Both the position numbers and the translations under genes were made by a program. From contig MABD01000024.1 of assembly GCA_002162955.1 (NCBI GenBank), positions 62,001 to 126,000 of the forward strand: a stretch of DNA of 64,000 nt, in the 5' to 3' direction. Shown here piece by piece: positions 1-10,245 of this stretch. Every line of letters begins with the position of its first letter. Position 1 is the stretch's first letter. This DNA comes from Gammaproteobacteria bacterium 45_16_T64. GTDB taxonomy: Bacteria; Pseudomonadota; Gammaproteobacteria; Pseudomonadales; Ketobacteraceae. The notes beneath the pieces are model-generated. The model worked only from the letters and a program-made list of their open reading frames with translations. It was not told the origin of the DNA and did no database searches.

Positions 1-246
1 CCCGTTGAGAGGTTGCGTGCTGACGATGACTTCGGTGACCTTTGCGAGGGCTGGGCCTTCATGTGCCCAGTCTATCAGCTGGTCGACAATATCTGTATTA
101 CCTTCGGCTTCAAATTCGACATTGCCATTGGGTAGGTTTTGCACCCACCCAGATAAACCTAATCTCTTGGCTTGTTTCTGGGTAGATGCACGATAATACA
201 CGCCTTGAACGCGGCCGCTAACAATGGCATGTATTCTCTTTTTCAT
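1..246 (-). CDS. acyP: Acylphosphatase (partial, C-terminus off the window)
   Basis: Hydrolyses the carboxyl-phosphate bond of acyl phosphates in the cytosol. Translating the minus strand from the ATG at 246 gives a small basic protein with the family signature near the N-terminus: a V-x-G-R-V-Q-G-V-Y-Y-R stretch at residues 9-19, where the Arg binds phosphate, and a G-W-V-Q-N-L motif with the catalytic Asn near residue 38. About 82 residues are visible, close to the usual 90, so only the extreme C-terminus is missing. It starts three bases after the metG stop codon, so it probably shares the metG transcript. This reading frame is absent from a start-to-stop ORF list because its stop lies outside the window. 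Confidence 0.88.
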   Translation of the reverse strand, partial: MKKRIHAIVSGRVQGVYYRASTQKQAKRLGLSGWVQNLPNGNVEFEAEGNTDIVDQLIDWAHEGPALAKVTEVIVSTQPLNG

Positions 247-249
247 CGT

Positions 250-2289
250 TTATTTTACTCGCATACCAGGGACAGCACCTGAATCTGGAGATAGAACATA
301 CAGATCGTCCCCTCCTGGGCCAGCGGCAAGTACCATACCTTCAGACATACCAAACTTCATTTTTCGTGGTGCTAAGTTGGCGACCATTACGGTGAGCTTG
401 CCTTCTAGGTCTTCAGGCTTATAAGCGGATTTGATTCCCGCGAAGACGTTGCGTTCTTCGCCTCCAAGGTCCAGGGTCAGCTGCAATAACTTATTTGCCC
501 CTTTGACGTGCTCAGCTTTGATGATCTTAACGATTCGAAGGTCTATCTTTACGAAATCGTCAAAACTGATTTCATCTGCAATCGGCTCTTGTGCTAGCGG
601 GCTATTGGGATCGAGAACAGGTTTGGCTGCAGCAGCGGCTTCGGCTTTGGATTCTTCAACCATTGCATTAACTTTATCCATTTCAACACGCTGCATTAAC
701 GGTTTAAATTTATTCACGGTATGGTCAAGAAGTGGCTGGTCTTTGTCGTCCCACGTGAGAGGTGAGATATTAAGAAAGGCTTCTGCGTCCGATGCCATGA
801 TGGGTAGGATCGGTTTCATATAGATCATGAGGATTCTGAATAGGTTGATACCCATCGAACAAGTATCTTTGACCTGTTCTTGCTTCTCTTGATCCTTGAT
901 ATATACCCAGGGCTTTTCTTCATCAATATATTGATTGGCTTTGTCTGCTAGCGACATAATTAGACGCAGTGCTTGGCCGAATTCTCTATTCTCATAAAAG
1001 CTTGCAATATCGTCCCCCGCGTCTTGGAATTCTTTGAGTAAGTCTGGGGCGCTAACCGTGCTGGATAGAGTATTGTCGAACTTTTTCTTAATAAAACCAG
1101 CACAGCGGCTTGCGATATTAACGAGCTTGTTAACAAGGTCCGAATTAACCCGCTGGGCGAAATCTTCAAGATTAAGGTCGATATCGTCGATTCGATTGCC
1201 CAGCTTTACGCCATAGTAATAACGTAAGTACTCAGGGTTTAAGTGGCGTAGGTACGTTTCTGCCTTAATAAACGTGCCCCTGGACTTAGACATCTTTTGC
1301 CCGTTAACGGTGACAAAGCCGTGTGCGTATATTCCTGTTGGCGTACGGAAGTCTGCACCCGTGAGCATTGCCGGCCAAAATAGCCCGTGGAAATTGATGA
1401 TGTCCTTGCCGATAAAGTGGTAGAGCTCGGTACTAGAATCTTTTTTCCAATAGTGATCAAAGTCAAGGTCTTCGCGGCGATCGCAGAGATTCTTAAAGCT
1501 CGCCATATAGCCAATAGGGGCGTCTAGCCAAACATAGAAATATTTGCCCGGGAAATCCGGGATTTCGAAACCAAAATAAGGAGCTTCGCGGGAAATATCC
1601 CATTGCTGTAAACCGGCTTCCAGCCACTCGCTGAGCTTATTTGCGATACCTTCTTGCAATGTCCCTGAGCGGGTCCACTCCTCAAGCATTGATTGAAACT
1701 GCGGTAAGTCGAAGAATAGTTGAGTTGTTGGCTTTTCTATTGGTGTTGCACCTGACACGGTTGAGTGTGGATTCTTCAGTTCGGTTGCAGCATATGTTGC
1801 ACTGCACACTTCACAGTTGTCCCCATACTGGTCTTCTGCGTCACATTTTGGGCATGTACCTTTTACGAAGCGATCGGCCAAGAACATTTCTTTTTCTGGG
1901 TCGAATAGCTGGGTGATTTCTCGATTAACCACGTAGCCTTTGTCTCTGTTGCGCTCGTAAATAAGCGTAGAAAGGTCGCGGTTTTCATCCGAATGTGTTG
2001 AGTGGAAGTTATCGAACTCAACATGAAAGCCAGCAAAGTCGCGTTCATGCTCTTTTTGAACGTTTGCAATCTGTTGCTCGGGTGTGAGCCCCATTTGTTC
2101 CGCTTTTAACATGATGGCTGCGCCGTGGGCGTCATCAGCGCACACGTAGGTGCAATTTTCGCCCCTCACCTTTTGGTATCTGACCCAAATGTCAGTTTGG
2201 ATGTACTCAAGCATGTGGCCTAGATGGATGGGGCCGTTTGCATAGGGGAGGGCGCTGGTAACCAAAATATCGCGGGTTGTCCGGGACAT
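250..2289 (-). CDS. metG: Methionine--tRNA ligase
   Basis: Charges tRNA-Met with methionine in the cytosol. The 679-residue length is that of the long dimeric bacterial form. The class I HIGH motif appears as HLGH at residues 22-25. A zinc knuckle of paired Cys (CPKC, CEVC) lies near residues 145-161 and KMSKS is near residue 333. The C-terminal 110 residues are a Trbp111-type tRNA-binding OB fold, with a DLRIVKI start and a [10 protein letters not shown] segment. It is divergent from apbC and upstream of the acylphosphatase. In Pseudomonas metG also neighbours mrp/apbC and dcd (recalled from memory). Confidence 0.98.
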   Translation of the reverse strand: MSRTTRDILVTSALPYANGPIHLGHMLEYIQTDIWVRYQKVRGENCTYVCADDAHGAAIMLKAEQMGLTPEQQIANVQKEHERDFAGFHVEFDNFHSTHSDENRDLSTLIYERNRDKGYVVNREITQLFDPEKEMFLADRFVKGTCPKCDAEDQYGDNCEVCSATYAATELKNPHSTVSGATPIEKPTTQLFFDLPQFQSMLEEWTRSGTLQEGIANKLSEWLEAGLQQWDISREAPYFGFEIPDFPGKYFYVWLDAPIGYMASFKNLCDRREDLDFDHYWKKDSSTELYHFIGKDIINFHGLFWPAMLTGADFRTPTGIYAHGFVTVNGQKMSKSRGTFIKAETYLRHLNPEYLRYYYGVKLGNRIDDIDLNLEDFAQRVNSDLVNKLVNIASRCAGFIKKKFDNTLSSTVSAPDLLKEFQDAGDDIASFYENREFGQALRLIMSLADKANQYIDEEKPWVYIKDQEKQEQVKDTCSMGINLFRILMIYMKPILPIMASDAEAFLNISPLTWDDKDQPLLDHTVNKFKPLMQRVEMDKVNAMVEESKAEAAAAAKPVLDPNSPLAQEPIADEISFDDFVKIDLRIVKIIKAEHVKGANKLLQLTLDLGGEERNVFAGIKSAYKPEDLEGKLTVMVANLAPRKMKFGMSEGMVLAAGPGGDDLYVLSPDSGAVPGMRVK

Positions 2290-2470
2290 AATAAAACTCG
2301 TTCTCTAATGGGATATTAATAGTGAAGGATATACACTTTCAGGGCGCTAACTATAACGGCACAGCCGGTATCATGCACGGAATTTTCGTGTTTGCACTGT
2401 TGTCGTGTCAATGTTAGCGTATCGTTCAAATAGGGACACTTTCCTAACAGGCTTTCTACAGGGTATAAAT

Positions 2471-3580
2471 ATGACTACTGAGACAACTTCGTCTTTAAAA
2501 GATACGTTACGAGCAACGTTGTTGGGGGCGATTGATCCCTTTTCTCAGCGAAGTCTTGGTGATGTGGCGGATATTCTGAAGTTGGACGTTGATGGTGGCA
2601 TTGCGTCCCTTAAGTTGGCGTTTAGATACCCGGTTGAGTCAATAAAAGGAGCGCTTGCTAATGTAATTTCTCAAGCGATTGTTGCTGAACCTGGAATAAG
2701 CTCTGCGGATGTTGAGATTGTTTGGCGGGTGAGTCGTGCGAATAGTTTGAGTGATGGATCACCGTTATCCACGGTAAAGAATATTATCGCAGTGGCCTCA
2801 GGAAAAGGTGGTGTAGGTAAGTCAACCACTGCCGTCAATTTGGCATTGGCGCTGGCTGCAGAAGGGGCGGTTGTGGGGCTGCTAGATGCGGATATCTACG
2901 GCCCGAGTGTCCCACTGTTGTTAGGCGTGAAAGATGGTACTCGACCAGAAGTGGAAGCGGATAAGTTTTTTCGACCAGTGCCTGCGTTAGGCGTGCAATC
3001 CATGTCGATGGGATATTTAGTGAATGAAAAGACGCCGATGGTATGGCGCGGCCCTATGGCAGGTGGTGCCTTGCAGCAATTGATTACACAGACTTTATGG
3101 CAGGATGTAGATTATTTGATCGTTGATATGCCACCGGGTACAGGTGATATCCAGTTGACTCTTTCTCAGAAGGTCTCTGTGTCTGGTGCTGTTATTGTTA
3201 CGACACCCCAAGACATTGCCTTATTGGATGCTAAGAAGGGTGTAGAGATGTTTCGTAAGGTATCGGTGGAAGTACTGGGTATGGTTGAGAATATGGCTGT
3301 TCATACTTGCTCCAGTTGCGGTCATCAAGAGCATGTGTTTGGTTCCGGCGGAGGTCAGCGTATGGCGGATCTTTATGAGGTGCCTTTATTAGGAAGCTTA
3401 CCCTTGGATATCAGTATTCGTGAGCTTGCAGATAGTGGAACTCCGTCAGTGAATGCAGCCCCTGACAGCGATATTAGCCTTCAGTATCGTGCAATAGCAC
3501 AGCGAATGGCCGGGGCTTTAGCGACTCAGGCAGAGCAAAAAGTTGCCGGAATACCGACCATTAGCGTGGATGACGATTAG
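2471..3580 (+). CDS. apbC: Iron-sulfur cluster carrier protein ApbC (Mrp/NBP35 family)
   Basis: P-loop ATPase that binds and transfers [4Fe-4S] clusters to apo-proteins. An N-terminal MIP18-like (DUF59) region of about 90 residues is followed by the deviant Walker A motif GKGGVGKST near residue 111. A C-S-S-C pair at residues 280 and 283 is the bridging cluster site. I chose the ATG at 2471, giving 369 residues, the same as E. coli Mrp. An in-frame GTG at 2405 would add a 22-residue extension that does not resemble the family. It is divergent from metG and about 110 bp upstream of dcd, with which it is probably co-transcribed. Confidence 0.95.
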   Translation: MTTETTSSLKDTLRATLLGAIDPFSQRSLGDVADILKLDVDGGIASLKLAFRYPVESIKGALANVISQAIVAEPGISSADVEIVWRVSRANSLSDGSPLSTVKNIIAVASGKGGVGKSTTAVNLALALAAEGAVVGLLDADIYGPSVPLLLGVKDGTRPEVEADKFFRPVPALGVQSMSMGYLVNEKTPMVWRGPMAGGALQQLITQTLWQDVDYLIVDMPPGTGDIQLTLSQKVSVSGAVIVTTPQDIALLDAKKGVEMFRKVSVEVLGMVENMAVHTCSSCGHQEHVFGSGGGQRMADLYEVPLLGSLPLDISIRELADSGTPSVNAAPDSDISLQYRAIAQRMAGALATQAEQKVAGIPTISVDDD

Positions 3581-3688
3581 TCGCTGAAAATTGATTAGCC
3601 GGAGAGGCGCTGCACCTTCGTTGGCTTGCCTTCAGTAATGATCCGTGTATGATTGCGAGCTTTCTGGTTTTTCGTTTGAGTATATATT

Positions 3689-4258
3689 ATGAGCATTAAG
3701 TCTGATCGTTGGATTCGCCAAATGTCCGAAGAGCATGGGATGATCGAACCCTACGAGCCTGGTCAAGTCCGTCGAGACGCTGAGGACAATCGCCTAATCT
3801 CTTACGGCACATCAAGTTATGGTTATGATGTTCGATGCTCGCGCGAGTTTAAGGTATTTACCAATATTAATTCAGCTACAGTGGACCCTAAGAACTTTGA
3901 CGAGGGTAGCTTTGTTGATATTGAAGCGGATGTTTGCGTTATTCCTCCTAATTCGTTCGCATTAGCTCGAACCGTTGAGTATTTCCGTATTCCGCGCAAT
4001 GTACTAACGGTATGTTTGGGTAAATCAACCTACGCACGCTGCGGTATTATTGTTAACGTTACCCCGCTTGAGCCTGAGTGGGAAGGGCATGTGACCTTAG
4101 AGTTTTCAAATACAACAACGCTTCCTGCTAAGATCTATGCCAATGAGGGTGTAGCACAGATGTTGTTCTTTGAATCTGACGAAGCTTGTGAAACATCTTA
4201 TAGGGATAGAGGTGGGAAATACCAGGGCCAAAAAGGTGTTACTTTACCTAAGGCGTAA
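3689..4258 (+). CDS. dcd: dCTP deaminase
   Basis: Converts dCTP to dUTP, feeding thymidylate synthesis. Its 189 residues are close to the 193 of E. coli Dcd. It carries the family segments SSYGYDVRC near residue 46, GKSTYARCG near residue 111, and the catalytic-Glu region PLEPEWEGH near residue 131, all in the expected order, with the QGQKGVTLP tail that closes over the nucleotide. Its last 11 bases overlap the convergent DUF3108 gene. Confidence 0.97.
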   Translation: MSIKSDRWIRQMSEEHGMIEPYEPGQVRRDAEDNRLISYGTSSYGYDVRCSREFKVFTNINSATVDPKNFDEGSFVDIEADVCVIPPNSFALARTVEYFRIPRNVLTVCLGKSTYARCGIIVNVTPLEPEWEGHVTLEFSNTTTLPAKIYANEGVAQMLFFESDEACETSYRDRGGKYQGQKGVTLPKA

Positions 4259-5063
4259 GTGTCTTTGGCGCGCTGGCGGAGCTTCTGTCACGCGCCTGTA
4301 TGGGTACGAAGCGATCTATTTTGGGACCATTGTAGTCTGTTAAATTGAGTTCATACACGTCACCACCTTTACTCTCGTGACGCACTCTTACTGCAAGATA
4401 GTTATAATCCACAGCGAGCCAAATAGTTGCTGATTCTTTGTCATGCAGCGTCGCCTTGATAGTTTCTATTTGTCCAATTGGGGTGTTGAGCATTTCGGTG
4501 CCGTCTACCGTGTAGTGGCGATCGTCAATGTCGTTGTCTTCCGTTTCTTTGATCACCATGTCGGTGATTCCTTGTTGTATCTTGGTAGAAATAATGAACA
4601 TGGTGGAGAGCGGGTCTACCGCTTCTGGCTCGAGATCGAATGTGCCTTCCTTGTCTTTGTAATAAAAACGCCCAATATTTTTCGCCCAATCAAAGGTGAG
4701 GTCTTTGTGAGAGGAGCCGAATAAATGCGACCTTTCTGAGCGGTAGTAAATAGGTGTTAGCGTGTTGTTAAGCCATTGAAATTTGGAGGTTTCCTTGATT
4801 TTGAACAGGAAATGTTTAGCTTTGTAGGTAAGTGTGAACTCATTATCGCCAGTCTTTACTAAGCTTCTTGAGCCTTCTAATTGGTTACTTCCATTGAGCG
4901 ATACGTCATATTTGGCGTCAAAGGGAATGGGGGTGAGCGGTGGATTAGGTGACGTAGCGAGTGTCGAGGTGCTAAAAAAACAGAGGCACAGAGAAATAAG
5001 TAAACAAATCCGTCGTACTGATTGATTAGGCTTTACATTGTTGTTGTTCAATCTAGAGATCAT
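4248..5063 (-). CDS. DUF3108 domain-containing exported protein
   Basis: Function unknown. The N-terminus has a run of polar residues and then a hydrophobic segment at about residues 20-36 ending in S-T-L-A-T, consistent with a signal peptide and a periplasmic location. The mature part is a beta-rich DUF3108 domain with the typical opening [12 protein letters not shown] and the closing pattern of a Tyr/Val strand followed by [13 protein letters not shown]. The start overlaps the purN end by 11 bases, so it is probably translated from the purN transcript. In many gammaproteobacteria this family follows purN (family knowledge). A convergent 11-base overlap with dcd closes the other side. Confidence 0.85.
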   Translation of the reverse strand: MISRLNNNNVKPNQSVRRICLLISLCLCFFSTSTLATSPNPPLTPIPFDAKYDVSLNGSNQLEGSRSLVKTGDNEFTLTYKAKHFLFKIKETSKFQWLNNTLTPIYYRSERSHLFGSSHKDLTFDWAKNIGRFYYKDKEGTFDLEPEAVDPLSTMFIISTKIQQGITDMVIKETEDNDIDDRHYTVDGTEMLNTPIGQIETIKATLHDKESATIWLAVDYNYLAVRVRHESKGGDVYELNLTDYNGPKIDRFVPIQARDRSSASAPKTLTP

Positions 5064-5727
5064 CCATATCAGTTAGATCTAGCCCTCCCTCAGTAATGGG
5101 TGTTCCATCAAGGCAGGGGCCGGTGTCTGTTAGTGATAGCCTTCCTTCCACAAACAATCGAGTACATAGTGGATAAAGGAAATGCTCCTCTTTTTGTACT
5201 TTACTTGCAAGGCTATCTTCAGTCTCATGCTCAGAAATGGTGACTTTTCGTTGCCCAATGATAGGCCCCCCATCGAGTTCAGGGGTGACGAAATGAACGC
5301 TGCAGCCATGTTCCGCTTCGTTTGCCTCAATAGCCCGCTGATGGGTATGAAGGCCTTTAAACTTGGGCAACAAAGATGGGTGAATGTTCAACATCTTTCC
5401 AGCGTAGTGCTCTACAAAGGAACTGGTGAGAATACGCATGAATCCCGCGAGAATGACAAGGTCTGGGCTATATTCGTCAATCAATGCTTGTAACGCTAGG
5501 TCGTAATGCTCTCTGTCAGTGTGTTGTGTGTGGTCGAGAACATGGGAGGGAATGCCGTGTGCGGTGGCGCGCGCGAGCCCTTTTACATTGGATTTGTTGC
5601 TGATTACTGCGGAAATAGTCGCGGGAATAGCGTTGGCTTCTATGCCATCGATTATGGCTTGAAGGTTGGAGCCACTTCCTGAGATGAGGACAACAATGGA
5701 CGGAGAGCGTGAGTGGTCAGAAGGCAT
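5053..5727 (-). CDS. purN: Phosphoribosylglycinamide formyltransferase
   Basis: Third step of purine synthesis: transfers a formyl group from 10-formyl-THF to GAR. The 224-residue protein has the N-terminal GSGSNLQAII phosphate loop near residue 16, the catalytic NIHPSLLP segment near residue 112 (Asn and His), and the catalytic Asp in the PELDGGPII stretch near residue 150. It sits 99 bp after purM on the same strand. That gap holds a perfect 14-bp hairpin (see 5762-5798). Confidence 0.97.
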   Translation of the reverse strand: MPSDHSRSPSIVVLISGSGSNLQAIIDGIEANAIPATISAVISNKSNVKGLARATAHGIPSHVLDHTQHTDREHYDLALQALIDEYSPDLVILAGFMRILTSSFVEHYAGKMLNIHPSLLPKFKGLHTHQRAIEANEAEHGCSVHFVTPELDGGPIIGQRKVTISEHETEDSLASKVQKEEHFLYPLCTRLFVEGRLSLTDTGPCLDGTPITEGGLDLTDMDDL

Positions 5728-5761
5728 GTGTTTAGTTCGCGTAGCAGGGCTGTCAGGTAGT

Positions 5762-5798
5762 GTAATTAGGCATGCTCATTGTGGGCATGCCTAATTAC
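5762..5798. promoter_or_regulatory. Perfect 14-bp inverted repeat between purM and purN
   Basis: The arms are 5762-5775 and 5785-5798, exactly complementary, with a 9-base loop. There is no T-run after either arm, so it is not a standard intrinsic terminator. In the purM-purN mRNA it would form a stable hairpin. It could be an RNA-processing or stability element, or a partial attenuator that sets the purN:purM ratio. The role is inference. Confidence 0.5.
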
Positions 5799-5826
5799 CG
5801 AGTCAACGATCGTATAGTGGATAAGG

Positions 5827-6882
5827 TTAAGACAATACGACTTTGGCTTCTTCGTTTGAGCTAGGTTCTATGGAGCCAATGATCCAAGCCTTCTCGCCTG
5901 CGCTATTAAGGATCTGTAGCGTTTTTTCTGCATTATCAGCAGAAATGCAGAGAACCATTCCTACGCCACAGTTAAATGTGCGGTACATTTCTTCCGTCTC
6001 TACGTTTCCATTTTCTTGTAGCCAGGAGAATACTGCGGGCCATTGCCAGCTATTGGTGTCAATAACGGCTTGAGTATGTGGTGGAAGTACGCGGGGCAAA
6101 TTTTCTAATAGTCCACCACCGGTAATATGAGCCAGTGCTTTTACCGGAAGCTGCTTGAATAGGTTAAGCAGAGGCTTTACGTAGATTCTGGTGGGTTCAA
6201 GTAACGCATCGCCAAGTGAGCGGCCATCGAGGTCCATACCTAGGTCTGCACCACTAACGTCGATTATCTTGCGGATAAGTGAATAACCGTTGGAGTGGGG
6301 GCCTGATGACGCGATACCAATCAACACATTGCCTGCGGTGACATCTTTGCCAGTGATAATGTTGTCTTTTTCGACGACACCAACACAGAATCCGGCAAGG
6401 TCGTAATCTTCACCTTCGTACATTCCTGGCATTTCAGCAGTCTCACCACCTACCAATGAGCAGCCAGAAAGTTCACATCCGGTGCCGATACCATCAACGA
6501 CACTGGCCGCGACGTCAATGTTGAGGTGACCTGTTGCGTAATAATCGAGGAAGAACAGGGGTTCTGCGCCAGTGACAATGAGATCGTTGGTGCACATAGC
6601 AACGAGATCTACGCCAATGGTTCCATGTTTGTTCAAATCCATTGCGAGACGTAATTTTGTCCCTACACCGTCCGTGCCGGATACCAACACCGGCTTTGTG
6701 TAGCCTTCGGGGATCTCGCACAGAGCACCAAAGCCTCCCAAACCAGCCATGACTTCTGGCCGACGGGTTCTTTTTGCAACGCCTTTGATGCGATCAACGA
6801 GTTCGTTTCCTGCATTAATGTCAACACCAGCGTCTTTGTAGCTGAGAGAGGTTGTTTGCGTAGAATCTTGCTTGTCTGCCAT
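5827..6882 (-). CDS. purM: Phosphoribosylformylglycinamidine cyclo-ligase
   Basis: Fifth step of purine synthesis: ATP-dependent closure of the imidazole ring, FGAM to AIR. The 351-residue protein has the [13 protein letters not shown] nucleotide loop near residue 69 and the [11 protein letters not shown] motif near residue 145, both signatures of the PurM/SelD/ThiL fold. The N-terminus carries the Y-K-D-A-G-V-D motif. The first gene of the leftward purM-purN-DUF3108 group, it is divergent from the DUF2066 gene. Confidence 0.98.
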   Translation of the reverse strand: MADKQDSTQTTSLSYKDAGVDINAGNELVDRIKGVAKRTRRPEVMAGLGGFGALCEIPEGYTKPVLVSGTDGVGTKLRLAMDLNKHGTIGVDLVAMCTNDLIVTGAEPLFFLDYYATGHLNIDVAASVVDGIGTGCELSGCSLVGGETAEMPGMYEGEDYDLAGFCVGVVEKDNIITGKDVTAGNVLIGIASSGPHSNGYSLIRKIIDVSGADLGMDLDGRSLGDALLEPTRIYVKPLLNLFKQLPVKALAHITGGGLLENLPRVLPPHTQAVIDTNSWQWPAVFSWLQENGNVETEEMYRTFNCGVGMVLCISADNAEKTLQILNSAGEKAWIIGSIEPSSNEEAKVVLS

Positions 6883-7144
6883 AGTGATAGGGTCTTGAAT
6901 ATAGTAGTGGTTGATAGAGCCAGTGAGTGCTGGCCTTGATAAGGGGCGTAATTCTACCAGGAGTACGAGTTGTACCCAATATATAACGCCTTATTTTCCT
7001 ATTTTAACGTGGATATGGACTTTTCTTATTAGGCTGTCGCTTAAACAGTACCTACTAGGTTTAATGTGTAATCGTGAGGGTGTAAACTTGGGGGCTTCGT
7101 CATGTGTTGAATTTGACCTCGGTTACCTCTCTAAGGTGTTGTTA

Positions 7145-8359
7145 ATGAGAAGAAATAATCTAAATGCCCAAGTCATTAGCCTGTGTTGTCTGCTTATGCT
7201 GACCTGCGGTGTGCAAGCGGTGGAGATTTCTGGTCTGTATGATGCTCAGGTTGCGGTAGTTGATAGGGAGGCACAAACTTTTAGAGGTGCGACCCAGGAT
7301 GCGCTGGCGGAGGTCATTGTGAGAGTCAGTGGAGACTCTAGGGCCATTGAGTCGGTAGACGTAATCGCAGCCCTGAGTAAGCCAGACCGCTATTTACTTC
7401 AATTTGATTATCAAAAATTAGCCACCAAGATCGTGGCACACAATGCTCTGGTTGCTGATATCGTGCAACCTACCATGGAGCCTGATCCCACATTACTGCT
7501 CAATTTGCAGTTTGACAACAAAGCAATCAACCAATTGCTGCGACGTGCGGGTTTGCCGATATGGGCGAGCAATCGACCAGAAGTCCTATTGTGGTTAGGG
7601 GCGGAGCTGAGTGGGCAGCGGCAATTAGTGAGCCCATCTTCTGCAGAGGTATTGAATCGCGTATTGGAGAAAGAAAGCGCACGACGCGGCTTACCATTGA
7701 GCATGCCCCTGTATGATCTTGAAGATCAAGCGATAGTATCTATTGGGGATATCTGGGGGTTATTCACAGATCGCCTTATATCTGCATCTACGCGGTATCC
7801 TGCGGCGGGAATTCTTATGGCAAAAATCTATCAGAATAACGATGGCCAATGGGTTGGGAGCTGGGTATTAAGTGTTGATGAAAAAAGTCAGTGGTTTGAT
7901 ATTCAGGGAGCAAACCCAGATGAGGTTATTGCGCAAGCTGTTGATTGGGCAGCAGACAATTTGGCCGCGCAATTTGCAGTGCTGGCATCGGCAGACGATG
8001 CTGATGCGGTGACTTTGCGTATATCAGGTATTCATCAGTTGGGCGCATATGCGAGAGTTGCGGAGTATTTGGAGAGTGTTGTGGCAATCCGGCAGGTCCA
8101 AATACAAGAGATACAAGGGGATAAACTTACCTTTCAGGTGTATTTGGAAAGTGATAAAGAGCAGTTGCAGCAAGCGTTAAAATTGGACGGGCACCTCCAG
8201 TTCTTGGAAAATAATGATATCTTTGTTGATCCCGTATTTGTGGCGCAGCCAACCCCATCGCGTACTATTAATTCAGAGGAGCTCTTACCTGTACCAGTCG
8301 TAGCAAACGGAGAGGTATCCAAAACGATGCCTGTGTTATTTTATCGCTGGAAAGGGTAA
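7145..8359 (+). CDS. DUF2066 domain-containing exported protein
   Basis: Function unknown. With the ATG at 7145 the protein is 404 residues and begins with a clear signal peptide (MRRNN..., hydrophobic residues 9-23, cleavage after V-Q-A). An open frame continues upstream to 6911 but lacks a convincing start and would bury the signal peptide, so I reject the longer form. The mature part matches the DUF2066 pattern: an early SGLYDAQVAV segment, an ALAEVIVRVSGD stretch, and a later WLGAEL region. It is divergent from purM and 13 bp before a CDP-alcohol phosphatidyltransferase gene. In pseudomonads it stands between purM and hda (from memory). Confidence 0.85.
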   Translation: MRRNNLNAQVISLCCLLMLTCGVQAVEISGLYDAQVAVVDREAQTFRGATQDALAEVIVRVSGDSRAIESVDVIAALSKPDRYLLQFDYQKLATKIVAHNALVADIVQPTMEPDPTLLLNLQFDNKAINQLLRRAGLPIWASNRPEVLLWLGAELSGQRQLVSPSSAEVLNRVLEKESARRGLPLSMPLYDLEDQAIVSIGDIWGLFTDRLISASTRYPAAGILMAKIYQNNDGQWVGSWVLSVDEKSQWFDIQGANPDEVIAQAVDWAADNLAAQFAVLASADDADAVTLRISGIHQLGAYARVAEYLESVVAIRQVQIQEIQGDKLTFQVYLESDKEQLQQALKLDGHLQFLENNDIFVDPVFVAQPTPSRTINSEELLPVPVVANGEVSKTMPVLFYRWKG

Positions 8360-8372
8360 TAAGGGCTAACGA

Positions 8373-8927
8373 GTGTTGAAGCACCTTCCGAACGTTCTGA
8401 CCGTAATCCGTATGATCCTCATCGTTCCATTCATCATTGTTTTGTACAATGGTCAATACTTATGGGCGCTGATATTGCTGTTTATTGCCGGTGTCACCGA
8501 TGGTTTGGATGGATTTCTAGCTCGTCAATACGGTTGGTATAGTTGGTTTGGATCTGTGGCTGATCCGGTTGCGGATAAGTTGTTGTTAATAGCCTCATAT
8601 GTGGTATTAGGCTTGCTGGATCATATACCGATAGCGTTGACTTATTTAGTGGTTGGGCGTGATGCAATGATCTTTCTTGGTGCGACATTCTATTGGTTGG
8701 TGGTAGGTCAGTTTGAGGGGCGGCCGACTCTACTTGGAAAAACCTGTACGTTTATTATGATAATGCAAGGGTTGCTTGTATTGATGAGTTTAGCCTTGTT
8801 TCCGTTGCCAGAACTATTGTTGCAGGCGGGAAATGTATTGGTCGCTATCTTGTGTGTTGTTAGTGGTGGGCAGTATATCTATATGGGTGTTACTGAATTG
8901 AAGTCTGTTAAAACAGAGCGGCGTTAA
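8373..8927 (+). CDS. CDP-alcohol phosphatidyltransferase family membrane protein
   Basis: Integral inner-membrane enzyme that transfers a phosphatidyl group from a CDP-alcohol to a second alcohol. The full family signature D-G-x2-A-R-x8-G-x3-D-x3-D is present from D46 to D68 with exact spacing. About five hydrophobic segments span the 184 residues. Start is GTG at 8373, with a TTG next to it; no ATG is available. The size fits PgsA-type or bacterial cardiolipin-synthase-like (Crls-type) members. Which alcohol is used cannot be decided from the motif. It lies between the DUF2066 gene and hda in a likely three-gene operon. Confidence 0.88.
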   Translation: MLKHLPNVLTVIRMILIVPFIIVLYNGQYLWALILLFIAGVTDGLDGFLARQYGWYSWFGSVADPVADKLLLIASYVVLGLLDHIPIALTYLVVGRDAMIFLGATFYWLVVGQFEGRPTLLGKTCTFIMIMQGLLVLMSLALFPLPELLLQAGNVLVAILCVVSGGQYIYMGVTELKSVKTERR

Positions 8928-8947
8928 TCTAGGGTTACTCAGATAGC

Positions 8948-9664
8948 ATGGCGAAGAAACATCTCACACCTAAAGGTCAGCAATTGACATTAAGTCTTGG
9001 GCGTAAACCTAGAAGAGACTTTGATGGTTTTGTGGTGGGGGGAAATGCACAGCTGGTGGCTGGATTAAAAGCGCTGCCAGGCACGAATGATAGAGGGTTT
9101 TATTTTGTTTGGGGTGAACAGGGATGTGGGAAAAGTCACTTGCTTCAGGCCCAATGCCAATTAACCACCCTGTATAAAAAGCGATGTATATACCTAGAAG
9201 CTGAACAGTTGATGGAATTTGGTCCAGAAGTCTTAGATGGAATGGAGCATTTTGATTTGGTATGTGTTGATGACATGGATGAATTGATAAAGCAGCCTGG
9301 GTGGGAAGTAGGGATGTTCCATTTTTATAACAAACTATTCGATACCAATAGTTCATTGTTAGTGAGCGCTAAGGTTGCCCCACGGATGCTAGACATAACC
9401 CTCGCTGATCTTAAGTCTAGGCTGTGTTCAGGGGAAACCTATCAAATTACACGGCTAACAGATGAGGCCAAAGTAGAGCTAATGGTTAGCAGCGCTTATA
9501 AGCGGGGTTTTCAGCTTACTCCTGATGTTGCCGAGTATATTATTCAGCGCTCGACACGCGATGTTTCATCATTGGAAGCTATTCTTGATCAGTTGGATGC
9601 ACTTTCTTTGAGTGAACAAAGGTTGATCACTGTTCCATTTGTTAAGAAAGCCTTAGGCTGGTAA
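8948..9664 (+). CDS. hda: DnaA regulatory inactivator Hda
   Basis: AAA+ protein that, with the DNA-loaded beta clamp, stimulates ATP hydrolysis by DnaA and so prevents re-initiation. The 238 residues match the family length. The N-terminal QQLTLSLG at residues 11-18 is the clamp-binding motif, Walker A is GEQGCGKSH near residue 56, and Walker B is the VCVDDMDEL stretch. A sensor/arginine-finger region LKSRLCSGETYQI follows. It lacks the DnaA DNA-binding domain. In Pseudomonas hda lies close to DUF2069-wrbA (from memory), whereas here about 23 kb separates them. Confidence 0.95.
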   Translation: MAKKHLTPKGQQLTLSLGRKPRRDFDGFVVGGNAQLVAGLKALPGTNDRGFYFVWGEQGCGKSHLLQAQCQLTTLYKKRCIYLEAEQLMEFGPEVLDGMEHFDLVCVDDMDELIKQPGWEVGMFHFYNKLFDTNSSLLVSAKVAPRMLDITLADLKSRLCSGETYQITRLTDEAKVELMVSSAYKRGFQLTPDVAEYIIQRSTRDVSSLEAILDQLDALSLSEQRLITVPFVKKALGW

Positions 9665-9760
9665 CAGTACCTTCTCCGTAATCCTAATCTATACTGAACG
9701 TGGCGCCTATTGATATGCAATAGCGCTTGTGAGGTGTTGATGGGGTTTGTTTCGTAAACA

Positions 9761-10222
9761 ATGAAAGTAGCTAAATTACTCGTTTGTATCGTGGGGGGAC
9801 TCACTATGTCATTGTTACCTATGTCCCCGTTATTGGGTGAAGCCGGGTATGACGGTGCCGTATCGTTGGTGCTTATCGCTAATGATGACGTGAGTATTAA
9901 GCGGTTGAGCTATGAGGATCTGAGGGCGATTTATAGCTTGCGTCGAGTTCGCTGGCCGAATGGCGTTGCTATTCATCCGCTTGTGTTGGATGTTGACGGT
10001 GACCTACACCGTCGATTCTGTAGGGAGTTTCTGAATGTATACCCTCATCAGCTTAAAAAAGGTTGGGATCGAATGGAGTACACTGGAAGGGCAACTGCGC
10101 CTGATCAAGCGCTAAATGAGGATGCGTTGGTGAGAATGATTCGGCGCACCTCCGGTGCCATTGGGTACGTGTCGCGTGACACGGTTGGTGAAAGCGCTCA
10201 CATAATTTCTATAAGTGAGTGA
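9761..10222 (+). CDS. Small PstS-like periplasmic binding protein
   Basis: A 153-residue exported protein with an N-terminal signal peptide (hydrophobic residues 4-22). The mature part resembles the short PBP-like phosphate-binding family: an L-S-Y-E-D-L-R-A-I-Y motif near residue 46, then W-P-N-G, then an R-R-F-C-R-E-F-L motif, and a terminal GAIGYVS segment. Full PstS proteins are about twice as long, so this is the small single-lobe type found beside signalling genes rather than transporters. No pst permease or ATPase genes are nearby. The next gene, 23 bp downstream, is a membrane GGDEF-EAL protein with a periplasmic domain, so a ligand-sensing partner role is likely (inference). Confidence 0.72.
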   Translation: MKVAKLLVCIVGGLTMSLLPMSPLLGEAGYDGAVSLVLIANDDVSIKRLSYEDLRAIYSLRRVRWPNGVAIHPLVLDVDGDLHRRFCREFLNVYPHQLKKGWDRMEYTGRATAPDQALNEDALVRMIRRTSGAIGYVSRDTVGESAHIISISE

Positions 10223-10245
10223 TTGAGTAATGGCATTTTATTTCT

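Noticed and set aside
2405-2470. N-terminal extension of ApbC from a GTG at 2405
   Set aside because: The extra 22 residues do not resemble the family, whereas the ATG at 2471 gives the standard 369 residues.
9703-9726. Imperfect hairpin after hda considered as a terminator
   Set aside because: The stem is bulged and no T-run follows, so it is not supported as a terminator.
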